A DNA stretch of 64,000 nucleotides, from NCBI GenBank assembly GCA_049977145.1, contig JBMFGW010000001.1, forward strand, positions 35,095 through 99,094, read 5' to 3'. The DNA is from JAMDCX01 sp049977145. GTDB lineage: Bacteria; Planctomycetota; Phycisphaerae; WQYP01. The notes beneath the pieces are model-generated. The model was not told the DNA's origin and ran no database searches. It was given only the letters and a program-made list of their open reading frames with translations. Positions 7,808 to 15,001 of the stretch are shown one piece after another (the first letter of the stretch is position 1; every line of letters begins with the position of its first letter). Both the position numbers and the translations under genes were made by a program.

Positions 7808-7987
7808 GGGTGCGTGACACTATACGCGCGTATGGTTGCATTACCCACAAAACATGATGCCCCCGGAGCACCGTCATGATAATGCGGTGCCGCTGGTACG
7901 CGCGGGAGCCACCGGCCACGGGTTTCCACCCGTAGCTGCGTGGATAATATGTCGGTTTCCGCCACCCGCATAAAGTGTCACGCACCT
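7808..7987. mobile_element. 180-bp MITE-like element with 9-bp target duplication
   Basis: The ends carry a 12-bp inverted repeat, GTGCGTGACACT at 7810-7821 and its complement at 7974-7985. Directly outside lies the 9-bp direct repeat CGCCTGAAA (7799-7807 and 7988-7996), which looks like a target-site duplication. The inside has no plausible gene and contains a smaller hairpin (GCACCG with CGGTGC, about 7874-7895). No other copy was seen in this window. The rest of 7723-8232 holds nothing else I can support. Confidence 0.6.
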
Positions 7988-8232
7988 CGCCTGAAACCGA
8001 TGGTTTATCCACCTCCGCCGGAGCCTGATGGCACTGCGCTAATGGGATTCGTGCTGCTTAGGAACCGGGCCGGAATAACTTCCCCGATTCAGATAGGCCG
8101 GAACCCCGATGCGTGGAAAACGGAATGCTATATTTCACATAGCCGCCGACTTGCCGGTGGTGGTATATCCCTCGGAATGGACGATTCGATTGCAGTGCAA
8201 ATCGGGAAGTAATTACGGTACAATTCCGTATG

Positions 8233-8916
8233 TCATGTGGCGGGGAGAATATGGACCGCCAGCCACGCCGCCACCGTGGCGGCATTCTGATCCGGCGGAA
8301 AAACCGGATAAAAAACGTGCTCCACTGTACCATCCTTGATCACCATCGTGAGACGTTTAAGCAACGTCATTCCTCCGGTTTCAAACGTCGGCAGACGCAT
8401 GGCACTAGCCAAGATTAGATTGGCATCCGAAAGAATTGGAAATGGTAGATGCAATCGCTCCGCGACTTCGCGCTGATAATCCGGGCTTTGTGTGGAAAGG
8501 CCAAACAAATGACGGATACCTAAGGTTTTCAACCACGCAAAATGATCTCGGAAAGCGCAGGATTGCGGCGTGCATCCGCGTGCGCCGGGAATCAAATCCC
8601 ACCCGTCCGGATTTGCGATGCCGGGCTTTCCCGTCCGGGGATACGTATAGACCACAACCCTGCCCGGTAGTGTGGACAGGTTCACCGTCGTGCCGTCGGT
8701 TGCGGCTAGCGCGATGGCCGGAATGCGCATTCCGACCAGATGTCGGGCCGCGCCGTCATCCACCGGTGCCGGAATTGTTGACCAATCAAGTGCTTCGATG
8801 GTGCGGTTCGTCCTGGCCTCTATTCTCGGTTTTAGCCGTTTTTCATCTGCGGTAATTTTGCGCTTGGGGTTTTTCATTGCATTCATTTCCGCATCGGCCA
8901 ATAAGGGCAATCTCAT
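8233..8916 (-). CDS. Peroxiredoxin (PrxQ/BCP-like, AhpC-TSA family)
   Basis: About 227 residues. The thioredoxin-fold part starts near residue 60 (VGMRIPAIALAATDGTTVNL) and carries GCTPQSCAFRDHF, with the two cysteines five apart as in PrxQ/BCP peroxiredoxins, then GLSTQSPDYQREVAERLHLPF. It should reduce peroxides with thiol donors. The basic N-terminal 55 residues are not part of the fold. Starts at 8916 and 8886 are both possible; 8916 has GGGG upstream and lies 22 nt after the DUF488 stop, so the two form an operon. Confidence 0.8.
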   Translation of the reverse strand: MRLPLLADAEMNAMKNPKRKITADEKRLKPRIEARTNRTIEALDWSTIPAPVDDGAARHLVGMRIPAIALAATDGTTVNLSTLPGRVVVYTYPRTGKPGIANPDGWDLIPGARGCTPQSCAFRDHFAWLKTLGIRHLFGLSTQSPDYQREVAERLHLPFPILSDANLILASAMRLPTFETGGMTLLKRLTMVIKDGTVEHVFYPVFPPDQNAATVAAWLAVHILPAT

Positions 8917-8938
8917 GGGCCCCAGCCCGGTGTCATAT

Positions 8939-9289
8939 CTACGCAGCACGCAGAAATTCCCGTAATGCCAATGCGCCGTTGTGTTCTTGATCGTGCGCGG
9001 CGTATACAAAGGTAACATCGCCCTTCTTGATATGTTGCCGCAAGGCTTCAACGGCGGACGGATTCTGCCGCAGTTCGTCCCAATACCGTTTTTTGAACTG
9101 CACCCATTTGGCCGGATCGTGGCCAAACCACTTTCGCAGCTCCGTACTGGGGGCCACATCTTTGAGCCACAGGTCTATCGCGGCCTTTTCCCTGGTCAAT
9201 CCCCGCGGCCACAGCCGCTCCACGAGAATCCGCAATCCGTCAGCGGTAGATGGTTCATCATAAACACGTTTGATTTGAATCTTAGTCAT
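8939..9289 (-). CDS. DUF488 (YeaO-like) protein
   Basis: 116 residues. Family hallmarks are IKRVYDEPSTADGLRILVER, LWPRGLTREKAAIDLWLKDVAPS and the C-terminal VTFVYAAHDQEHNGALAL. The biochemical role of DUF488 is unknown, although members often neighbour stress genes. Here it is followed 22 nt later by a peroxiredoxin, consistent with a peroxide-stress context. Confidence 0.9.
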   Translation of the reverse strand: MTKIQIKRVYDEPSTADGLRILVERLWPRGLTREKAAIDLWLKDVAPSTELRKWFGHDPAKWVQFKKRYWDELRQNPSAVEALRQHIKKGDVTFVYAAHDQEHNGALALREFLRAA

Positions 9290-9380
9290 GCTGTATTACT
9301 CCCGAATCATGGTCAACTTTTAACCCCGCGTTCTGCGCAAGCTTCACATTGGGAAACCTGCGTCAAAATAAGTGCCTTGG

Positions 9381-9516
9381 TTAAATATTGGCCGGAATTA
9401 TTTTCAGTCCGCACCTCGTAGCCCCGTTCCGCAGCGCGTGGTCAAATGTTGCCAGAGGTGCTTGCGCCCGCGCCGCTAATTCCAGATAGGCGGCGTCGTA
9501 AGCCGTAAGCTGATGC
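9381..9516 (-). pseudogene. Truncated vapC-like PIN toxin (C-terminus only)
   Basis: Reading the minus strand from 9516 to the TAA at 9381, the frame gives HQLTAYDAAYLELAARAQ followed by PLATFDHALRNGA, the typical C-terminal third of a VapC PIN domain. The upstream part is missing and the fragment begins exactly where a MITE-like copy starts (9517). Its second half is probably also degraded. This is a remnant of a second toxin-antitoxin locus. Confidence 0.7.
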
Positions 9517-9656
9517 GTATCCGTTCACGGCGGTACCGCTCCCTTACGGTCGCGGCTCGGCTACCACCGCGTGCGTACACTGGCAGCGGCGGCACAATGG
9601 GGCCTTGATCGCCGCCCATGGTAGGTACGCAAAAAATATGGTGCTTGAACGGTTAC
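9517..9656. mobile_element. GTAACCGTTCACG-type MITE, copy with internal rearrangement
   Basis: Left end GTATCCGTTCACGG and right end TGAACGGTTAC match the inverted termini of the copy at 11654-11783. The stretch CGGTACCGCTCCCTTACGGT and the motif GGTAGGTACGC are shared. Compared with that copy, a segment between two CGTTCACGG words is missing, and about 40 bp in the middle are unrelated. No target duplication was found. The remaining intergenic part, 9657-9804, shows only short imperfect repeats. Confidence 0.65.
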
Positions 9657-9804
9657 GATTAAAGTTTACGCCCTCATGGCCTGGAAAAGCCGTAAGCGCT
9701 GGGAAAATATGGCTTTTACGAATTTCAAGTCCTAAACACGTAAATACTTGAAATCAAATGCCTTACGTATTTCAAAGCATGTTACATTGGACAGGCTGGC
9801 CCTC

Positions 9805-10077
9805 TCAACTGGTGGTGGCGACGGCGGCGATTTCCGCCACTGATTCCACGGACACTTTGCGGTTAGGAGCGAAATGCACCCGGCCGGGAGCCAATGCGAA
9901 TAAGCTGTCGTCCCGCGCCAAGCCAACATTTTTGCCGGCGCGATATCGGGTGCCACGCTGCCGGACAATAATTGAACCAGTGGTAACCACTTCTCCGGCA
10001 TAAGCCTTTACGCCCAGATACTGTGGATTACTGTCCCGCCCATTTTGAGTAGAACCTTGACCTTTTTTATGCGCCAT
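9805..10077 (-). CDS. rpmA: 50S ribosomal protein L27
   Basis: 90 residues starting MAHKKGQGSTQNGRDSNPQY, the textbook L27 N-terminus that reaches into the peptidyl transferase centre, followed by GVKAYAGEVVTTGSIIVRQR and GTRYRAGKNVGLARDDSLFAL. The ATG at 10075-10077 has GGAG upstream; no cleaved N-terminal extension is present. L21 (rplU), its usual upstream partner, is not next to it: the neighbouring gene is a divergent cysteine desulfurase. A promoter of its own is visible. Confidence 0.97.
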   Translation of the reverse strand: MAHKKGQGSTQNGRDSNPQYLGVKAYAGEVVTTGSIIVRQRGTRYRAGKNVGLARDDSLFALAPGRVHFAPNRKVSVESVAEIAAVATTS

Positions 10078-10139
10078 AACACATCTCCAACGCTCGAAAG
10101 CGGCGATACAGCTTCGTCCGCAACTTTCATAAGTCACTA

Positions 10140-10167
10140 AGTATACGCATCCGGGTTTTTATTGCAA
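10140..10167 (-). promoter_or_regulatory. Promoter of rpmA
   Basis: Minus strand: TTGCAA (10167-10162), 16 nt, TATACT (10145-10140), about 55 nt before the rpmA ATG once the start site is allowed for. The remaining bases up to 10365 contain a run of nine C's (about 10299-10307) but no gene. Confidence 0.55.
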
Positions 10168-10365
10168 GTATGACAGATGTGTGCGGCCATGTTTGTTTTA
10201 GCCAATGGTGCGAATTGCGGTAACGCGGCAGTGCCCATCGTCCTGGAGCTGGCATGGATGCGGGTGCGCTTCAGTATTTTTGCCCAATAATATTATTCCC
10301 CCCCCCGCCACCGCTGGATTGACTGTATGCGGTGTAGTGCCTGCGGGTCCGGTATAATGGCAGTG

Positions 10366-11517
10366 ATGATTTATCTGGACAATAATGCGACTACCCGGAT
10401 AGCGCCTGAAGTTCTGGCATCTATGCGGCCCTTTCTGGAAGACAGTTATGGCAATCCTTCCAGTGTACATCAGGCCGGGCAGGAAGCCCGGCATGCGGTT
10501 GAGGAAGCCCGCTATCAGGCGGCGGAATTCATCGGTTGCCGTCCGGCGGAAGTGATATTTACCAGCGGCGGCACCGAAGCGGATAACGCGGCGGTATTGG
10601 GGGTAATGCCGGGACGGACAAAAAAAACAATCATCACCTCAACCGTGGAACATAGTGCAATTCGTGCGCCGACGGATTATCTGGCCAAGCATGGATATCG
10701 CGTTGTAACCATAGGGGTTGATGCGCTGGGACGGCTGGATATGGAGGCGCTACATGCCGCACTGGCCGATCCCGATGCGGCGTTGCTGACCTTGATCTGG
10801 GTCAATAACGAAACCGGTGTGATTTTCGATGTGGATACAATTGGCGCTGCCGCCCGCACCCATGGTGTGCCGTTCCACGTGGATGCGGTGCAGGCGGCGG
10901 GAAAACTTCCGTTACGATTTTCCAGTCGGCCCATTGATCTATTGTCCGTCAGCGCACATAAATTTCACGGTCCCAAAGGCGTGGGGGCCTTGGTCGTGCG
11001 GCGCGGTTTGGCCTATCAGCCGCTGATCCGCGGTGGTCCGCAGGAACGGGATCGCCGGGGCGGCACGGAAAATGTCGCGGGGATCGTCGGGTTAGGAGCG
11101 GCGGCGGCGCGGGCCACTGCCATGTTGGCGGAGTCTGGCTATATACAGCGCATAGCCACAATGCGGAATAAACTTGAGACGGGAATTTTGAATTCGGTTC
11201 CGGATTGTTATAGCATCGGGGATCCGGAAAACCGCGTGGCCAATACTACGAATATCGGTTTTGCAGCGTTGGAAGCCGAGGCGATCCTGCTGCTGCTGAA
11301 CCAGAACGATATTTGCGCCAGCGCCGGGGCGGCGTGTTCCAGTGGATCTCTTGAACCATCCCATGTGCTCAAAGCCATGGGCATAGCGGAAAAAATTGCG
11401 CATGGTGCGGTGCGATTTTCATTATCTGAATTTACCACGGATGCGGACATAGAGCAGACGCTCCAAGTCATACCCCAGATCATCACCCGCCTGCGGCACG
11501 TCTTACCGGTGGGCTAA
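10366..11517 (+). CDS. Cysteine desulfurase, NifS/IscS family
   Basis: About 383 residues. Starts MIYLDNNATTRIAPEVL, the family N-terminus. The PLP lysine is K199 in SVSAHKFHGPKG and the persulfide cysteine is C324 in SAGAACSSGS. It releases sulfur from cysteine for Fe-S cluster or tRNA sulfuration. An in-frame ATG 9 nt earlier (10357) is possible, but TATAAT at 10353-10358 would place transcription at the 10366 ATG, giving a leaderless message. It is not beside the suf genes at the window start. A GC-rich palindrome follows its stop. Confidence 0.95.
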   Translation: MIYLDNNATTRIAPEVLASMRPFLEDSYGNPSSVHQAGQEARHAVEEARYQAAEFIGCRPAEVIFTSGGTEADNAAVLGVMPGRTKKTIITSTVEHSAIRAPTDYLAKHGYRVVTIGVDALGRLDMEALHAALADPDAALLTLIWVNNETGVIFDVDTIGAAARTHGVPFHVDAVQAAGKLPLRFSSRPIDLLSVSAHKFHGPKGVGALVVRRGLAYQPLIRGGPQERDRRGGTENVAGIVGLGAAAARATAMLAESGYIQRIATMRNKLETGILNSVPDCYSIGDPENRVANTTNIGFAALEAEAILLLLNQNDICASAGAACSSGSLEPSHVLKAMGIAEKIAHGAVRFSLSEFTTDADIEQTLQVIPQIITRLRHVLPVG

Positions 11518-11556
11518 TACTCAAACCCGTTGACAGAGTGAGAAAGAAGACTTCCT

Positions 11557-11608
11557 TGATCCACATTCCGCAAGCACCGCAACGCCTTGCGGTGCCGGTC
11601 GTTGGATC
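11557..11608. repeat. Nested REP-like palindrome downstream of the desulfurase gene
   Basis: An inner perfect 9-bp stem (GCACCGCAA at 11574-11582, TTGCGGTGC at 11587-11595, loop CGCC) sits inside an outer 7-bp stem (TGATCCA at 11557-11563, TGGATCA at 11602-11608). No T tail follows, so it is a structured element or weak terminator. A related inner palindrome occurs at 14884-14910 and inside the MITE at 7808-7987. Confidence 0.5.
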
Positions 11609-11653
11609 ATGGTTCGGGGTTCACACGGGAAGCACTGCTCCATATTGATAGAT

Positions 11654-11783
11654 GTAACCGTTCACGGCCTTTCGGCCTTCCAAACTCGATATGCGTTCAC
11701 GGCGGTACCACTCCCTTACGGTGCGGCTCGGCCTGCCGTTATGCGTGGTAGGTACGCCCAAAACATCGTGCGTGAACGGTTAC
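11654..11783. mobile_element. 130-bp MITE-like element with 8-bp target duplication
   Basis: Begins GTAACCGTTCACG and ends with its exact complement CGTGAACGGTTAC. Flanked on both sides by the direct repeat TGATAGAT (11646-11653 and 11784-11791), strong evidence for insertion by transposition. It has no coding capacity. A full copy in inverted orientation is at 63215-63345, a rearranged copy at 9517-9656 and a left-end fragment at 27261-27300. Confidence 0.8.
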
Positions 11784-11822
11784 TGATAGATCAACCACCG
11801 CATTGCGAACTGGATACAATTG

Positions 11823-12461
11823 TCATTTCTTCGCATTTTGATAAATTTCCGCAACTTTGGTCCAGTTTACGACTTCCCACCAGTTTGCAATGTATTCGGG
11901 CCGTCGATTCTGATACTTGAGGTAATAAGCGTGTTCCCAGACATCCAACCCCAAAACAGGCGTGCCGGAAAGTCCGCAGACCGTCTGCCCCATCAACGGA
12001 TTATCCTGATTGGCCGTGGAACCTATGGTTAGCTTGCCGTCTTGGAGTACCAGCCAAGCCCAGCCGGAGCCAAACCGTTTGGCTGCGGCGTCGCTGAACC
12101 GTGTTTTGAATTCCGCAAAGGAACCGAACGTGGAGTTAATCGCCGCCGCCAAATCGCCCGTCGGTTCTCCACCGCCGCCCTTGCCCTTGGCGGCCATGAT
12201 CTGCCAGAACATGGTATGGTTGGCGTTGCCGCCGCCATTATTCCGCACGGTAGTGCGGATATCCTCCGGGACTGCCGCCAAATTGCCAATTAAAGCCGCA
12301 AGAGATTTCGTCTCCAACGCGGGCTTTCCAGCAATCGCATTATTGAGATTGGTGACATAACCGCCATGATGCTTGCCGTGGTGAATCTGCATGGTTTGCG
12401 TATCGATAATAGGTTCCAGCGCGCCAAAATCATACGGTAATGCAGGAAGTTGAAAAGCCAT
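11823..12461 (-). CDS. sodA: Superoxide dismutase, Fe/Mn family (Mn-type signature)
   Basis: 212 residues. Metal ligands H27 (MQIHHGKHHGGYV), H82 (GGNANHTMFW), D173 and H177 (LDVWEHAYYLKY) are all present. The STANQDNPLM segment and glycine-rich GGGNANH are typical of Mn-dependent members, although Fe use or cambialism cannot be excluded. It dismutates superoxide to peroxide and oxygen in the cytoplasm, as no signal peptide is seen. The ATG is preceded by AAGGAG at about 9 nt and a good promoter. Despite many anaerobe-type genes in the window, this points to oxygen exposure. Confidence 0.96.
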   Translation of the reverse strand: MAFQLPALPYDFGALEPIIDTQTMQIHHGKHHGGYVTNLNNAIAGKPALETKSLAALIGNLAAVPEDIRTTVRNNGGGNANHTMFWQIMAAKGKGGGGEPTGDLAAAINSTFGSFAEFKTRFSDAAAKRFGSGWAWLVLQDGKLTIGSTANQDNPLMGQTVCGLSGTPVLGLDVWEHAYYLKYQNRRPEYIANWWEVVNWTKVAEIYQNAKK

Positions 12462-12521
12462 CTGAATACTCCTTAAAATATGAATAATCTCTTTTGTGTT
12501 AACTCATTATGTCACTGTTGA

Positions 12522-12551
12522 ATAGTAGCACCGTCATGCGTTAATTGTCAA
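12522..12551 (-). promoter_or_regulatory. Promoter of sodA
   Basis: Minus strand: TTGACA (12551-12546), 18 nt, TACTAT (12527-12522). The start site would lie near 12515, about 55 nt upstream of the ATG. Confidence 0.65.
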
Positions 12552-12618
12552 GGCGACATGATCGTTCCACGTTCTGACCACTGGCTGAAAGGGGCATTAT
12601 GCGTGTAAAGTGGGGCGT

Positions 12619-13593
12619 ATGGCGATTCGCTTCAAATCCGGTGCTACGCCCAAGTCGCGTGATGCGCTGCTGTGGATTATCGTCGGCGTGCTGGTAATTT
12701 GGGGCGCCTGGCAGACCATCAAGGTAAGGCGGCAAGTACTCAAAGCGTTGCACACGCGTCGCGCTCCGTACGTCCAGGCCACGGCAGCCCCAACCGCCAC
12801 CGCTTCTGGCCGCACCACGCCATCTCGTCCTTTTTCCGTAGCGCACAGATCCGGCCAAACCTTCGGGGCCAATACCGCGGCGCCATTGCGTCCCGCACCG
12901 ACGATTGTTCATGTTCTGACGCCGGGCCTGCTAACGCAAGTCCACCACCAAATAGCCCAAGCCCGCCTGGCCTTAAAACATGGTCATCTTTTGACCGCCC
13001 GGCACACACTGCAAACGGCCTTGCGGCATATTTCCGGCTTTGGCGAACATGAAGCCGATACCATCCGAGCGGTGTTAATGCAGATCAACGCGCGCAGTGT
13101 TTTGAGTTCCGCCATTGTTCCGGGTGATCCACTGGTAAGACTGGTGCGTGTACAACCGGGAGATACCCTGGATTATCTGGCCGGCTTGTATCGTATTACG
13201 CCGCGTATGATTCTACAGATTAATCCCGGCCTGCAGCCGCGATCACTGATCGCCGGTACAAGTGTTAAAGTAATTCTTGGTCCGATCGATGCCTATATCC
13301 TGATCCATGCCGCGCGAATTGATGTCATGATTCGGCAACACTTTATTGCGGACTTTCCGATGCGCGTGGTCATACCCATTGCGCCCCGACTGGGGCGTTA
13401 TCGCGTCAAAAACTATCTGCCCGGACCGCTGAGACTTGATGAATGGATTTTGCAAGCCGTCTCCGACCGATCCCGCCTGATTTTGGCCGGGGGTGATATT
13501 CCTGATGCGGATATTCGATTATCTCCGCAGTCTATCACGGCCCTGCACCGGATGATTAATACGCATTTTTCTCGCATTACCATCGAACCATGA
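12619..13593 (+). CDS. LysM-domain membrane-anchored protein
   Basis: About 324 residues. One N-terminal membrane anchor (about residues 15-32, ALLWIIVGVLVIWGAW) is followed by a Pro/Ala/Thr-rich linker, a helical region (about 105-160) and a LysM module around residues 175-225 (VQPGDTLDYLAGLYRITPRM then INPGLQ), which binds peptidoglycan sugars. The last 100 residues are unrecognised. A GTG in frame at 12610 is an alternative start. The next gene, also a membrane protein with a long linker, follows 69 nt downstream and is probably co-transcribed. Confidence 0.75.
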   Translation: MAIRFKSGATPKSRDALLWIIVGVLVIWGAWQTIKVRRQVLKALHTRRAPYVQATAAPTATASGRTTPSRPFSVAHRSGQTFGANTAAPLRPAPTIVHVLTPGLLTQVHHQIAQARLALKHGHLLTARHTLQTALRHISGFGEHEADTIRAVLMQINARSVLSSAIVPGDPLVRLVRVQPGDTLDYLAGLYRITPRMILQINPGLQPRSLIAGTSVKVILGPIDAYILIHAARIDVMIRQHFIADFPMRVVIPIAPRLGRYRVKNYLPGPLRLDEWILQAVSDRSRLILAGGDIPDADIRLSPQSITALHRMINTHFSRITIEP

Positions 13594-13662
13594 TAAAATA
13601 TATAAATTGGTTGGCGGAACGCCGCGGCGCCTCGAACTTGTGCCCAATGGAATGGATCACGT

Positions 13663-14757
13663 ATGGCCATCGTTGTTCAATGTTATCATTGCCACAGCCG
13701 GTTGGAACTCGATGACGGATTCCGCGGCGGAATATGTCGCTGCAGTAAGTGCGGATCCCTGCTAAAAGTTCCAGCCACCGCAGCTGCCGATGATAGCGCA
13801 CGCACCCGCCCCGCCGATCCCGGTACGCGTTCTGTCGGCAACCGTCCATCTGTTCCAAATGAAGATCCCGGATTTTCCTCCAGCGGCTTTCGCAGCCAAT
13901 CCGGCCAGCGCCCGGCAGTGCCGCCATCCTCCGGCAGCGGGGCTTTTTCGAGTTCATCGTCCACCCACTCCGCGACGCCGCGACAGCCAGAGACGTTAGC
14001 CGATGGCCAGTCCGGCTTTCCACAATCTCCAGTGGTCACACAAAAAATACCGCCCGCGCACCAACACCCATCTGCGGCACCGGTTGAGCCTGCAAAAAAG
14101 AAGCAACTGCCGCGCCGGGGGCTGATCGGATTCATTATTCTCTTTGCCGCGGCGACCCTGATTATCGCTATTATCATCTTGGCGCATCAGTATACGGCTT
14201 CATCGGTCACGCCGCCCGGCAGTAACGGGGAAAGCCCCGCGCTGGATACGGGATTTCTTGGGATTCCACTGGTCGGAAAAAGTATTATCTTCAGCCTTGA
14301 TGGATCTTCGGCTAATCTTGACAGCTTTAATCTGGTGGCCGCGTATGTGAAACAAGCGGTTAAAAAACTCAGGCCGGATCAACGGATAAAATTTGCGATC
14401 TGGGGGCCCAATGGACTTAACATTATGCCCAAGAAGGGTTGGATGAAGCCGCGGCAGGCGGGCAGCGCGGAAAAGACGCTATTAAATTATTCGCCTTACG
14501 GCAGCACCACCGCCGCCGCGGCTATGAAAGAAACGCTCAAACTCGGCGGCGATCAGATCATCTTTGTGACGGCTAAAGTATTTATCTCCAATCCCAATCT
14601 GGCGGCCGATGTGCTGCGGGTCAAAAAAGCAACGCAACGAATTGATGTAATATCCGTTAATGGCGAACGCAAAGAACTGCAAACATTAGCGCAACGATCC
14701 GGTGGAGAATTCCGCCGGGTCGCCGTAAGTGAGCTGCAAAATTCGCTCGGAGAGTAG
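13663..14757 (+). CDS. Zinc-ribbon, single-TM protein with VWA-like C-terminal domain
   Basis: 364 residues. The N-terminus has a zinc-ribbon layout, CYHCHSRLELDD, then CRCSKCG (two CxxC pairs). A low-complexity Ser/Pro-rich linker (about 45-145) leads to one membrane segment (about 153-175). The C-terminal 160 residues begin IIFSLDGSSANLDSF, resembling the DxSxS metal site of VWA domains, followed by alternating strand and helix segments and ISVNGERKELQTLAQRSGG. Such architectures are common in planctomycetes but have no assigned function. The zinc ribbon would be cytoplasmic and the VWA-like part periplasmic. Confidence 0.65.
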   Translation: MAIVVQCYHCHSRLELDDGFRGGICRCSKCGSLLKVPATAAADDSARTRPADPGTRSVGNRPSVPNEDPGFSSSGFRSQSGQRPAVPPSSGSGAFSSSSSTHSATPRQPETLADGQSGFPQSPVVTQKIPPAHQHPSAAPVEPAKKKQLPRRGLIGFIILFAAATLIIAIIILAHQYTASSVTPPGSNGESPALDTGFLGIPLVGKSIIFSLDGSSANLDSFNLVAAYVKQAVKKLRPDQRIKFAIWGPNGLNIMPKKGWMKPRQAGSAEKTLLNYSPYGSTTAAAAMKETLKLGGDQIIFVTAKVFISNPNLAADVLRVKKATQRIDVISVNGERKELQTLAQRSGGEFRRVAVSELQNSLGE

Positions 14758-14966
14758 AACCTGCAATCCCCATGGCTGGGCTGGTGAAAATCCGAGGAGC
14801 CGGTCCGAGACTTTAGCGAATGTTGCATAGGGCGGCGAACGGTACCGGTACAATCCATTGCGTAATAGCGGGAGCATTCTCCCGCGCACCGGCATCGCAA
14901 TGCGGTGCGCAGCAGGGGCATCATGGACATAGCCACGCCACTGCCGGACAACGCGCACCGATCCGG

Positions 14967-14994
14967 TTGGCATAACGGCTTGCGGCGGTACAAT
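14967..14994 (+). promoter_or_regulatory. Promoter placing mutS transcription at its start codon
   Basis: TTGGCA (14967-14972), 16 nt, TACAAT (14989-14994), then only 7 nt to the mutS ATG. Transcription would begin at or within 1-2 nt of the ATG, so the message would be leaderless. A GC-rich hairpin (GCGCACCG with CGGTGCGC, 14884-14910) lies upstream. Confidence 0.6.
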
Positions 14995-15001
14995 ACCCAT
15001 C

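Noticed and set aside
10299..10307. Run of nine C's upstream of the desulfurase gene as a phase-variable tract
   Set aside because: It lies about 55 nt before the start, outside the coding frame and not between recognisable promoter boxes; slippage effects cannot be argued from one sequence.
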